Part shown: piece after piece, positions 1-5,119 of the stretch
How the letters are laid out: each line of letters starts with the position of its first letter
Numbering within the stretch: the first letter of the stretch is position 1
Assembly (NCBI GenBank): GCA_023441125.1
Contig: JAEZQV010000244.1
Coordinates: 1-6,212 of the forward strand
Direction: 5' to 3'
DNA: 6,212 bases
DNA from: Bacillota bacterium
GTDB taxonomy: Bacteria > Bacillota_C > Negativicutes > Sporomusales > Sporomusaceae
Translations under genes and position numbers: made by a program
Notes under the pieces: generated by a model
Told to the model about the DNA's origin: nothing
The model's database searches: none
Seen by the model: only the letters and a program-made list of their open reading frames with translations

Positions 1-168
1 GGACTATATAGAAGCCGCTGGCTGACGCTGCGCCTGCTAAGCAGGCGCGTAGGCCTCCCCCTAATAGATAGTTATAATTTCCATACAAGTAATTAATTTC
101 CTCTATTTTGCAAATACTAATCCTTCCTATTACTTGAATCAACAGCAGCAATAACAAAATAATGAACA
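1..168. other. Unassigned left edge: AT-rich spacer and GC-rich hairpin
   Basis: Positions 62-168 are strongly AT-rich and carry no recognisable gene. Positions 1-61 switch to high GC and contain a perfect 8-bp inverted repeat at 30-48 (GCGCCTGC-TAA-GCAGGCGC) and a smaller one at 13-23. Neither is followed by a T-run on the plus strand. A plus-strand frame at 2-25 ends DYIEAAG-stop and could be the tail of a convergent gene. A minus-strand frame also stays open to the edge. Neither has enough sequence to identify. Confidence 0.6.
2..88 (-). CDS. Possible N-terminus of a small unidentified protein running off the left edge
   Basis: On the minus strand a TTG at 88 opens a stop-free frame to the window edge reading MYGNYNYLLGGGLRACLAG, then AASASGFYIV (29 codons). 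A GAGG lies 11 bases upstream (100-103), which is rather far. A plausible weak promoter, TTGATT (137-142) with a 17-base spacer and TAGTAT (114-119), lies ahead of it. The Gly/Ala-rich content and the overlap with the 30-48 hairpin make chance openness quite possible. No family is recognised and the start codon is uncertain. Confidence 0.2.
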   Translation of the reverse strand, partial: MYGNYNYLLGGGLRACLAGAASASGFYIV

Positions 169-212
169 ATAATAGTAGAACGGCCAATAATTGTTGGCCG
201 TTCTACTATTGT
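169..212. terminator. Strong terminator hairpin after rbgA, probably bidirectional
   Basis: Positions 171-187 and 194-210 form a perfect 17-bp inverted repeat with the six-base loop TAATTG, extended by a G-U and an A-T pair at the base. On the minus strand it lies about 40 bases past the rbgA stop and is followed by ATTGTTCATTATTTTGTT, which is U-rich though interrupted. On the plus strand the downstream flank is GTATGTAAATATTGTTTT, also T-rich. The symmetry suits termination from both directions. Confidence 0.75.
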
Positions 213-251
213 ATGTAAATATTGTTTTGCCTTGTTGCTGTCATAACAAAA

Positions 252-1106
252 TCAGTCATTAGGCTGGTCAAGCGTAAATTGACCTAGTTTGCCTGAGCGA
301 AAATCGGTAAGAATAATGCGTCTGGCCTTTTCTTCATCGACTACTCCACCGCTGCGCAGGCAGCCGCGCTTGGCGCCAATCAGCGCCAACAACTCAGTTG
401 TATCCTCCGGCAATTGTTCCTGGGTCAATTTATACCGGTCCCGCAGACGATCACTGTAGTCTGCCCGCAATATTTCCAAAAGCCTGAGGATTACCTTCTC
501 CATATCATATATGTCATCTTTAATTGCGCCGGTAACAGCCAGCTTAAAGGCAACTTCCTGATCATCCATTTTGGGCCACAAAACGCCGGGAGTATCTAAT
601 AGCTCAAGATTTTTGCCGACTTTCAGCCATTGCTGCCCGCGGGTCACACCGGGCCGGTCCCCCGTCTTGGCGGTTGCCGTGCCTAATAACCGGTTGATAA
701 GCGAAGATTTGCCGACATTGGGGATACCCAAAATCATAGCTCGCACAGCACGGCCCTTAATGCCTTTCGCCGTTAATCTGGCAATCTTGTCACTGGCTTC
801 CTGTTCCACCTTGTTGACTAATTCTTTCGCCCCTTTACCACTGGCAGCATCTAATGTGACAGTGGTAAACCCCAGACTGCGAAAATGCCGCAGCCATTCC
901 GCCGTCCGGCCTGTCTCTGCCAAATCAGCCTTATTAAGAGCCACTACCCTTGGCTTGGTTCCAACCAGTTCGGCAATAATGGGATTGGCACTACTTATCG
1001 GAATACGGGCATCTAACAGTTCAATTACAACATCAATAAGACTTAATTGCTCGCGAATCATACGCTGGGCTTTGGCCATGTGACCAGGGAACCAGTGAAT
1101 GTGCAT
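252..1106 (-). CDS. rbgA: Ribosome biogenesis GTPase RbgA (YlqF)
   Basis: RbgA is a GTPase that acts late in 50S assembly in Bacillota; in Bacillus subtilis its loss leaves 45S particles lacking some late proteins. The 284-residue product shows the circularly permuted GTPase order: NKAD (G4, 58-61), the ASGKG region (G5, 88-92), GIPNVGKSS (G1, 127-135), GVTRG with T155 (G2) and DTPG (G3, 171-174). The N-terminus MHIHWFPGHMAKA carries the histidine H9 described as important for GTP hydrolysis. The C-terminal helical domain (about 190-284) would contact rRNA. The start at 1106 has AGGAG eight bases ahead (1115-1119). It follows lepB by 43 bases and is ended by a large hairpin about 40 bases after the stop. 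In B. subtilis rnhB usually follows; I do not recognise it here. Confidence 0.97.
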   Translation of the reverse strand: MHIHWFPGHMAKAQRMIREQLSLIDVVIELLDARIPISSANPIIAELVGTKPRVVALNKADLAETGRTAEWLRHFRSLGFTTVTLDAASGKGAKELVNKVEQEASDKIARLTAKGIKGRAVRAMILGIPNVGKSSLINRLLGTATAKTGDRPGVTRGQQWLKVGKNLELLDTPGVLWPKMDDQEVAFKLAVTGAIKDDIYDMEKVILRLLEILRADYSDRLRDRYKLTQEQLPEDTTELLALIGAKRGCLRSGGVVDEEKARRIILTDFRSGKLGQFTLDQPND

Positions 1107-1149
1107 AAGTCACACTCCTAACTTAAGAAACAGATACTATAGTGTGTAG

Positions 1150-1677
1150 TCAGGGCAATGTTTTTATGTGGTCAAGCGGCCAGAAAACCGTAATGGCTTT
1201 GCCCTTAACCAGCTCCAGCGGCACAAAGCCGACGTCTTTAAAGCGACTGTCTTCGGAATTATTGCGGTTATCGCCCATCACATAAATATGACCTTCCGGG
1301 ATGGTAACTAAGGGATAGGAGCCACGGGTACGTTCCAAAATATAAGCTTCATTCAAAAGCTGGCCGTTGAGAAAAACCCGGCCGTCTTTTATCTCGACTG
1401 TGTCACCGGCAACCCCAATCACGCGTTTGATAAAATCGCGGCTCGGATCACGAGGATAGCGGAATACCAGTACTTCGCCCCGTTCAGGTGATTTAAAACG
1501 GTAGATAAACTTGTTGACAATCAGCCGTTCGCCGTTAACCAATGTCGGCCGCATCGACGGTCCTTCGACCATGTACAATTCCACAATAAAATACCGGATA
1601 AAAAAAGCCAGTACGATGGCAATAAGAATAGAAATTATCCAGTCTTTTATTTCTTCTCCCAGATTAGTGCTACTCAC
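1150..1677 (-). CDS. lepB: Type I signal peptidase LepB (SipS-like)
   Basis: This enzyme cleaves signal peptides from Sec- and Tat-exported proteins on the outer face of the cytoplasmic membrane. The 175-residue protein is the short, single-anchor Gram-positive type. It has one N-terminal membrane helix (about 13-33, WIISILIAIVLAFFIRYFIVE), the catalytic serine S41 in VEGPSMRPTL, and the general-base lysine K84 in SRDFIKRVIGVAGD. The GDNRNNSEDSR box (135-145) follows, and the tail ends in KGKAITVFWPLDHIKTLP. It starts with GTG, supported by a strong ribosome binding site. It is separated from rplS by a terminator and precedes rbgA by 43 bases with no hairpin, so lepB and rbgA are probably co-transcribed. 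Its presence in the same cluster as ffh links the two ends of the export pathway. Confidence 0.97.
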   Translation of the reverse strand: MSSTNLGEEIKDWIISILIAIVLAFFIRYFIVELYMVEGPSMRPTLVNGERLIVNKFIYRFKSPERGEVLVFRYPRDPSRDFIKRVIGVAGDTVEIKDGRVFLNGQLLNEAYILERTRGSYPLVTIPEGHIYVMGDNRNNSEDSRFKDVGFVPLELVKGKAITVFWPLDHIKTLP

Positions 1678-1683
1678 AGTTTT

Positions 1684-1690
1684 CCTCCTT
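1684..1690 (-). promoter_or_regulatory. Shine-Dalgarno of lepB (decides GTG start)
   Basis: AAGGAGG on the minus strand, six bases before GTG at 1677. No in-frame ATG exists near the expected N-terminus, so this site fixes GTG as the start codon. Confidence 0.9.
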
Positions 1691-1697
1691 TCAAATA

Positions 1698-1722
1698 GGG
1701 GAATTTAGTTTCCCCCAAGGGG
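1698..1722 (-). promoter_or_regulatory. lepB leader with alternative short hairpins
   Basis: In minus-strand order this region holds CCCC (1722-1719), GGGGGAAA (1716-1709) and TTCCCC (1703-1698), then the lepB Shine-Dalgarno AAGGAGG. GGGGAA and TTCCCC form a 6-bp stem. The first CCCC could compete for the same G-run, and the CCCCT segment could pair weakly with AGG of the ribosome binding site. That arrangement could affect lepB translation, but the stems are short and no known leader family is recognised. I see no convincing promoter for lepB. Confidence 0.3.
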
Positions 1723-1730
1723 ATATATGA

Positions 1731-1755
1731 AGAAAAGGGACTGAAATCAGTCCCT
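1731..1755 (-). terminator. Intrinsic terminator of rplS
   Basis: Twelve bases after the rplS stop the minus strand reads AGGGACTG-ATTT-CAGTCCCT, a perfect 8-bp GC-containing stem with a four-base loop, followed directly by TTTTCTTC. This is a standard Rho-independent terminator. It separates the ribosomal operon from lepB, although read-through could still feed lepB. Confidence 0.88.
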
Positions 1756-1767
1756 GAACATAACCGT

Positions 1768-2109
1768 TTAGCGTTTTTCTTTAATACGCGCTGCCTTACC
1801 GGTGAGGTTACGCAGATAGTAGAGCTTGGCTCTGCGGACAATACCGCGGCGCATTACTTCAATTTTTTCAATGCGTGGCGAATGTACCGGGAAGGTACGT
1901 TCAACGCCTACATTATAAGAAACGCGTCTAACCGTAAAAGTTTCACGTACACCGCCGCCCTGGCGATTGATGACAACACCTTCAAACACCTGAATACGTT
2001 CCCGGCTGCCCTCAACAACTTTTACGTGAACACGTACTGTGTCGCCTGGCTTAAAGGACGGAATATCCTGCCGCAGCTGTTCTTGTTCCAAAATTTCAAT
2101 AATATTCAT
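1768..2109 (-). CDS. rplS: 50S ribosomal protein bL19
   Basis: bL19 lies at the 30S-50S interface and contributes to intersubunit bridges. The 113-residue product is close to the family norm of about 115 and carries the family signatures: [22 protein letters not shown] (19-40), [20 protein letters not shown] (42-61), then [19 protein letters not shown] and the basic tail [22 protein letters not shown]. The ATG at 2109 has AAGGAGG seven bases ahead (2117-2123). Unlike the tightly packed genes before it, it is separated from its neighbour by 137 bases holding a hairpin, its own promoter and a structured leader. A strong terminator follows the stop codon, so it may be expressed mostly as a single-gene transcript plus read-through from trmD. 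Confidence 0.98.
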   Translation of the reverse strand: MNIIEILEQEQLRQDIPSFKPGDTVRVHVKVVEGSRERIQVFEGVVINRQGGGVRETFTVRRVSYNVGVERTFPVHSPRIEKIEVMRRGIVRRAKLYYLRNLTGKAARIKEKR

Positions 2110-2169
2110 TTAAGTTCCTCCTTATATCAGACGTTCGTACCCTATGCAGAGGACCGTCCGTATTACACA
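2110..2169 (-). promoter_or_regulatory. Structured rplS 5' leader, possible L19 leader element
   Basis: Between the predicted transcript start and rplS, CGGACG (minus strand, 2160-2155) pairs with CGTCTG (2133-2128). It encloses a second short stem in which GTCCT (2154-2150) pairs with AGGGT (2143-2139) using two G-U pairs. The outer stem ends four bases before the Shine-Dalgarno AAGGAGG (2117-2123). A conserved autoregulatory L19 leader is known upstream of rplS in low-GC Gram-positives (an Rfam family). Position, size and the stem beside the ribosome binding site fit, but I cannot confirm a match to the consensus by eye. Confidence 0.5.
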
Positions 2170-2175
2170 AAAGAT

Positions 2176-2204
2176 ATTATATCACATCTTACCCAGCAAC
2201 TCAA
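2176..2204 (-). promoter_or_regulatory. Sigma-A type promoter of rplS
   Basis: On the minus strand TTGAGT (2199-2204) is followed by exactly 17 bases and then TATAAT (2176-2181), a perfect -10 box. TG one base ahead of it makes an extended -10. The start of transcription would be near 2169, giving a leader of about 60 bases before rplS. This is the clearest promoter in the window and implies that rplS can be expressed independently of the upstream operon. Confidence 0.85.
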
Positions 2205-2215
2205 CTAACAATACA

Positions 2216-2244
2216 CCCGCTAACCGCAAAATTTCAGTTAGGGG
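2216..2244 (-). terminator. Probable weak terminator after the trmD-methyltransferase unit
   Basis: Two bases past the methyltransferase stop the minus strand forms CCC-CTAACTG / CGGTTAG-C-GGG, a stem of about 10 bp with one bulged base, one G-U pair and an eight-base loop. The following TGTATTGTT is only moderately U-rich, so termination may be partial. Its place just ahead of a good promoter supports a transcript boundary here. Confidence 0.5.
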
Positions 2245-2246
2245 AA

Positions 2247-2822
2247 TTAATCAGCCCACCAGTGCTCTCCCAGCAGACGGTCAAGGATAATAGCGACCGC
2301 GGCCCGGACAGGCAGGTGATTATAGGTTCCGGGTCCGTAAATGGGCTCCAGTATATAGTCAAACTGCTTCATTAGCGAATTCTCCATGCCCCAGCCTGTG
2401 CCAAACAAAAGCAGGCAAGGTTTGCCGGTTTCCCGGATCTCCCGGTTAAGCCGCCGGTATGAAACGGTATTTTCATACTTGCGGGCATCGGTAGTAACAA
2501 CCAGCGGGGCGACCCCCTCCCGGGCGGTAACATAAGCAATTGCCGACGCAATATCAGGAATAACCTCCACGATACTTAGCGCTTCTTTGCGGTCCGGATT
2601 GTACTGTCCGCCATATCCCTCCTGCCAGTAGCCGATAATTTCTGCCGCGAGTGCTTTCTGGCTGTCGTGCGGATGGATAATGAAGTACTTTAGGAGGTCA
2701 TACGTTCTGGCCGTACGGGCAATGTCATGGATATCAAAATTCGTAATGGCCGTAGTTATTATCGCGTTATTTTTATTGTAAATCGGGTAATGCACCAACC
2801 CTAAATATACAGGCAATGCCAT
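2247..2822 (-). CDS. SPOUT-type RNA methyltransferase, PF09936 (Methyltrn_RNA_4)-like
   Basis: This 191-residue protein resembles the trmD-adjacent SAM-dependent RNA methyltransferase family typified by Thermotoga maritima TM1570, a SPOUT fold solved with bound cofactor. Visible features are the opening MALPVYLGLVHYPIYNK, the block TNFDIHDIARTARTY (27-41), a Rossmann-like middle with PLVVTTDARKYENTVSYR (106-123), FGTGWGM (140-146) and YNHLPVRAAVAIILDRLLG (167-185), the last two likely forming the knotted SAM site. The frame is open back to 2951, but that part overlaps trmD in another frame and has low-complexity content. The ATG at 2822 is two bases after the trmD stop, with GGAGG six bases ahead, so I use it. 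Tight coupling to trmD suggests a tRNA or rRNA modification role. The RNA target and methylated atom are not known to me. It is followed by a hairpin and a separate rplS promoter. Confidence 0.88.
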   Translation of the reverse strand: MALPVYLGLVHYPIYNKNNAIITTAITNFDIHDIARTARTYDLLKYFIIHPHDSQKALAAEIIGYWQEGYGGQYNPDRKEALSIVEVIPDIASAIAYVTAREGVAPLVVTTDARKYENTVSYRRLNREIRETGKPCLLLFGTGWGMENSLMKQFDYILEPIYGPGTYNHLPVRAAVAIILDRLLGEHWWAD

Positions 2823-2824
2823 TT

Positions 2825-3571
2825 TTAGCCTCCGGCCTGTTCCGACTTTATTTCCTGCAGAAGTTTTTGATCGAGCGGCGTAAGGGCAAGGGCAGCCAAG
2901 AGATCCGGCCTGCGGGCCAAGGTTGCCCGCAAGGACTCTTTTCGCCGCCATGTTTCGATTTTGGCATGATCGCCTGATAGTAGTATTTCCGGGACTTCCC
3001 AGCCATTAAACTCTCGTGGGCGGGTATATTGCGGATACTCCAGCAGGCCGTTATAAAAGGAATCATGCTCTGCGCCGTCGTCAGCGCCGAGTACGCCCGG
3101 CAGCATTCTGGCCACCGCATCGGTAATAACCATCGCCGGCAATTCACCGCCGGTCAATACATAGTCGCCGATCGAAACAGCTTCGTCCACCACATGCTGC
3201 CGGATCCGGTCATCAATGCCTTCATAGTGGCCGCAGATAAGGATTAGCTGCTCATAGCCGGCCAGTTCCCTGGCTTTTGTTTGATCAAACGGCTGTCCAC
3301 CCGGACACATCAGCACGGTCCGCTTATTCTGAGCAGCAACAGTATCCACCACGTTTTCCACAGCACGAAATATCGGTTCCGGCTTCATAACCATACCTGA
3401 ACCGCCGCCAAAAGGATAATCGTCCACAATGCGGTGCTTATCAAAAGCAAAATCACGGGGATTGGTTACCTGAACCGTGAGCAGTCCGCTGGCCTGAGCC
3501 CGTTTGAGAATGCTGTGTCCCAGCGGTCCCGTAAACATCTCGGGAAATAATGAAATAATGTCTATGCGCAT
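2825..3571 (-). CDS. trmD: tRNA (guanine-37-N1)-methyltransferase TrmD
   Basis: TrmD transfers a methyl group from S-adenosylmethionine to N1 of G37, next to the anticodon of tRNAs reading CNN codons and others, preventing +1 frameshifting. The 248-residue length is normal. Visible family motifs are the start [26 protein letters not shown] (54-66), [11 protein letters not shown] (113-123) and [15 protein letters not shown] (133-147). The last two lie in the trefoil-knot SAM site. The catalytic region contains R155 and D170, which appear to match E. coli Arg154 and Asp169. The C-terminal tRNA-binding domain contains [19 protein letters not shown]. It starts 12 bases after rimM, with a modest GAGG site. 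It ends two bases before the next gene and supplies that gene's ribosome binding site. Confidence 0.98.
   Translation of the reverse strand: MRIDIISLFPEMFTGPLGHSILKRAQASGLLTVQVTNPRDFAFDKHRIVDDYPFGGGSGMVMKPEPIFRAVENVVDTVAAQNKRTVLMCPGGQPFDQTKARELAGYEQLILICGHYEGIDDRIRQHVVDEAVSIGDYVLTGGELPAMVITDAVARMLPGVLGADDGAEHDSFYNGLLEYPQYTRPREFNGWEVPEILLSGDHAKIETWRRKESLRATLARRPDLLAALALTPLDQKLLQEIKSEQAGG
2829..2833 (-). promoter_or_regulatory. Shine-Dalgarno that decides the SPOUT methyltransferase start
   Basis: On the minus strand GGAGG sits inside the last codons of trmD, six bases before the ATG at 2822. This supports the short 191-residue protein over the longer frame beginning at 2951. Confidence 0.85.
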
Positions 3572-3583
3572 AAACAGCCTCAG

Positions 3584-4087
3584 CTACTCCATCTCTTCCT
3601 GAAGTTTCACTACCATCTGCTTACCGGCAATATCAATTTTCTTCACTACCTCTTTTATCGCCGGGATTAATAAATCCTGTTTGCCCTGCTGTTCAACAAC
3701 ATAGACATCGTTGCTGCCGGGCTGCAGCACATCCGTTATCCGGCCCAGCTCAGCGCCGTCTTCGGTGACGGCAGTAAGGCCGATAATATCGAAAATATAA
3801 TACTGGTCCTCAGGCAATTTAATCAGGTCCTGGCGGCCGATTTTAATCAACTTACCGCGTAGGCGCTCCGCATCATTCATGCTGCTAATCGTGGAAAATT
3901 TAAGTAAAATCATTTTGTTGTGCTGCCTGGCTGACTCCAGTTCCAGCTGGCCCACATCCTCAACAAACGCTTTTTTAAGCTCCTGAAACCGGTCGGGAAA
4001 ATCTGTGAGCGGCAAAATACGAACGTCACCCCGCACACCGTGCGGGGCAACAATTTTACCGATGGTAATCAAGTCATTTTCAGGCAT
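3584..4087 (-). CDS. rimM: 16S rRNA processing / 30S maturation factor RimM
   Basis: RimM helps assemble the 30S head through contact with protein uS19. The 167-residue product has the two expected parts: an N-terminal RimM barrel opening with LITIGKIVAPHGVRGDVRILP (6-26), and a C-terminal PRC barrel from about 96 (YYIFDIIGLTAV, then ELGRITDVLQPGSNDVYVV and LLIPAIKEVV). The open frame runs back to 4168, but that extension overlaps ylqD and has no family resemblance. The ATG at 4087 gives the standard N-terminus and length. It lies one base after the ylqD stop and has no recognisable Shine-Dalgarno, so initiation probably depends on ribosomes finishing ylqD. trmD follows after 12 bases, the conserved rimM-trmD pairing. 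Confidence 0.96.
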   Translation of the reverse strand: MPENDLITIGKIVAPHGVRGDVRILPLTDFPDRFQELKKAFVEDVGQLELESARQHNKMILLKFSTISSMNDAERLRGKLIKIGRQDLIKLPEDQYYIFDIIGLTAVTEDGAELGRITDVLQPGSNDVYVVEQQGKQDLLIPAIKEVVKKIDIAGKQMVVKLQEEME

Positions 4088-4088
4088 A

Positions 4089-4505
4089 TTAATTACGGAA
4101 AGCGATAATTTTGCCGTCTTCCAGCAAAATCTCGGTTGCCATGAGCTTGTGAAGATCATCGCCAACACTCACGGTAACGACCCTGTCCATAGTACCCTGC
4201 ACGATTTCCGCACCGATTTCCAGCTGTGCTGTTTCCTTGAGCTTTTCCAGCATATGATTTTTAAAATCAAACCGTTTCTGCCGTTCAGCATCAATCTGCT
4301 GACGCAGGGCAGTAAGTCCCTGTGCATCCTGTTTGGCTTGTTCAGTCATCATGCGTTTAGCATGAAATTCGATTTGCTGGAGTTCCAAATCGGCTTTTTT
4401 AATAGCTTCTTGAATTTCAGCCGCCAAGTGCGCTTTAAGCTCCTCGGTTACTTTGGCCTTAACAGTTACCGGACACTTAATTGTCAAGTTTTCGATGCTA
4501 GCCAT
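4089..4505 (-). CDS. ylqD: YlqD family protein, coiled coil, function unknown
   Basis: A 138-residue protein matching the YlqD family of Bacillota by position (between ylqC/khpA and rimM) and by layout. It has a short N-terminal strand region ending in TIKCPVTVKAKVTE (8-21), a long charged helical region (about 22-93, rich in Gln, Glu, Lys and Ala with heptad-like spacing, likely a coiled coil), and a C-terminal strand segment GTMDRVVTVSVGDDL (104-118) ending IAFRN. No enzyme motif, signal peptide or membrane span is visible, so it is probably cytoplasmic. The start at 4505 has a purine-rich site AAAGGGGTGG (plus strand 4511-4520) five bases ahead. The stop lies one base from the rimM start, suggesting translational coupling. 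Its conserved context implies a link to ribosome maturation or RNA biology, but that is inference only. Confidence 0.9.
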   Translation of the reverse strand: MASIENLTIKCPVTVKAKVTEELKAHLAAEIQEAIKKADLELQQIEFHAKRMMTEQAKQDAQGLTALRQQIDAERQKRFDFKNHMLEKLKETAQLEIGAEIVQGTMDRVVTVSVGDDLHKLMATEILLEDGKIIAFRN

Positions 4506-4539
4506 TCATTCCACCCCTTTAGTCAGATTAACAGTTTAA

Positions 4540-4767
4540 TTATATTATTTCCACCATTACTCGTTTGTTTTCACGGGTGGCGGCAGCCTTAACCACAGTG
4601 CGAATCGCTTTGGCAATGCGACCCTGCTTGCCAATGATCTTGCCCATATCTTCCGGGGCCACATGCAGTTCATAAACTGTACCCGAATTATCGGTCGTCT
4701 CGCTAACATTGACTTGTTCCGGATTTTTGACTAACGCTTTGGCGATAACTTCGACTAATTCCTTCAT
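4540..4767 (-). CDS. khpA: KH-domain RNA-binding protein KhpA (YlqC)
   Basis: This is a 75-residue single KH domain protein. In Gram-positive bacteria KhpA is known to form a complex with KhpB (Jag/EloR) that binds many RNAs and affects cell elongation and division. The diagnostic GxxG loop is in IIGKQGRIAKAI (44-55, with G46-K47-Q48-G49), followed by the helix and the final strand NKRVMVEII. Length and ending match the family. The gene lies between rpsP (31 bases upstream) and ylqD (34 bases downstream), its standard Bacillota position. Its ribosome binding site is weak: only a GAGG about 12 bases before the ATG, and no in-frame alternative start lies nearby. Translation is therefore probably much lower than that of rpsP. 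The RNA targets in this organism cannot be read from sequence. Confidence 0.95.
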   Translation of the reverse strand: MKELVEVIAKALVKNPEQVNVSETTDNSGTVYELHVAPEDMGKIIGKQGRIAKAIRTVVKAAATRENKRVMVEII

Positions 4768-4798
4768 GTAGTTATCACGCCTCGTTTCTACGCTTCTT

Positions 4799-5071
4799 TT
4801 ATTTGGAGCGCTTTACTTCATCCCATTTTTTCAGGATGCCGGTTTTGCTGAACAGATTTTTAACAGTATCAGTAGGTTGAGCGCCTTTTTGCAGCCATTC
4901 AATGGCTTTTTCCTCGTCAATCTTGATAACTGCCGGTTCAGTAGTAGAGTCATAATGACCCAGGTTTTCAATAAAGCGTCCGTCCCGCGGCGAACGGGAA
5001 TCAGCTACTACTACACGGTAAAAAGGACGTTTTTTGGCGCCCATACGCTTTAAACGGATTTTAACTGCCAT
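4799..5071 (-). CDS. rpsP: 30S ribosomal protein bS16
   Basis: bS16 binds 16S rRNA early in 30S assembly and stabilises the body of the small subunit. The 90-residue product has the usual bS16 size and signature: it opens [19 protein letters not shown], then [22 protein letters not shown], and a C-terminal helix with the [12 protein letters not shown] segment typical of Bacillota. The start is fixed by an exceptionally strong ribosome binding site at 5078-5087, which fits the expected high expression of a ribosomal protein. It lies 48 bases downstream of ffh and 31 bases upstream of khpA. No terminator is visible on either side, so it is probably co-transcribed with both. Confidence 0.98.
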   Translation of the reverse strand: MAVKIRLKRMGAKKRPFYRVVVADSRSPRDGRFIENLGHYDSTTEPAVIKIDEEKAIEWLQKGAQPTDTVKNLFSKTGILKKWDEVKRSK

Positions 5072-5077
5072 AATAAG

Positions 5078-5087
5078 TCACCTCCTT
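5078..5087 (-). promoter_or_regulatory. Full-length Shine-Dalgarno of rpsP
   Basis: On the minus strand this reads AAGGAGGTGA, complementary over ten bases to the 3' end of 16S rRNA, six bases before the rpsP ATG. It is the strongest ribosome binding site in the window. Its neighbours khpA and rimM have poor sites, suggesting that relative protein output within the operon is set at translation initiation. Confidence 0.93.
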
Positions 5088-5119
5088 CACAGAATATCTT
5101 CGCATGTATTTAAGATGAC

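Noticed and set aside
30..48. GCCTGCTAAGCAGGC resembles the anticodon arm of tRNA-Ser(GCU).
   Set aside because: With CTGCTAA as a seven-base loop, only the two base pairs next to the loop form. No D-arm, T-arm (GGTTCGA) or acceptor stem is present around it.
571..1083. 170-codon plus-strand open frame.
   Set aside because: Lies entirely antisense to rbgA, whose motifs are unmistakable. Its protein is Ser/Ala/Leu-rich with no family resemblance.
1136..1143. Eight-base palindrome ACTATAGT between lepB and rbgA as a possible operator.
   Set aside because: Too short to distinguish from chance, with no promoter nearby and no known regulator motif.
2823..2951. N-terminal extension of the SPOUT methyltransferase.
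   Set aside because: Overlaps the trmD coding end in another frame and has no family match. The ATG at 2822 has a correctly spaced GGAGG.
2848..3147. 99-codon minus-strand open frame.
   Set aside because: A frame-shifted shadow of trmD with Arg/Trp/Cys-rich composition and no start signal. trmD itself is intact.
4088..4168. N-terminal extension of RimM.
   Set aside because: Overlaps the end of ylqD. The standard RimM N-terminus (ITIGKIVAPHG) begins just after the Met at 4087.
4005..4592. 195-codon plus-strand open frame.
   Set aside because: Antisense to the start of rimM, all of ylqD and the end of khpA. No ribosome binding site or recognisable domain.
5096..5116. Possible hairpin ATCTT...AAGAT between ffh and rpsP.
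   Set aside because: Only five A/T-rich pairs with no U-run. It would not terminate transcription.
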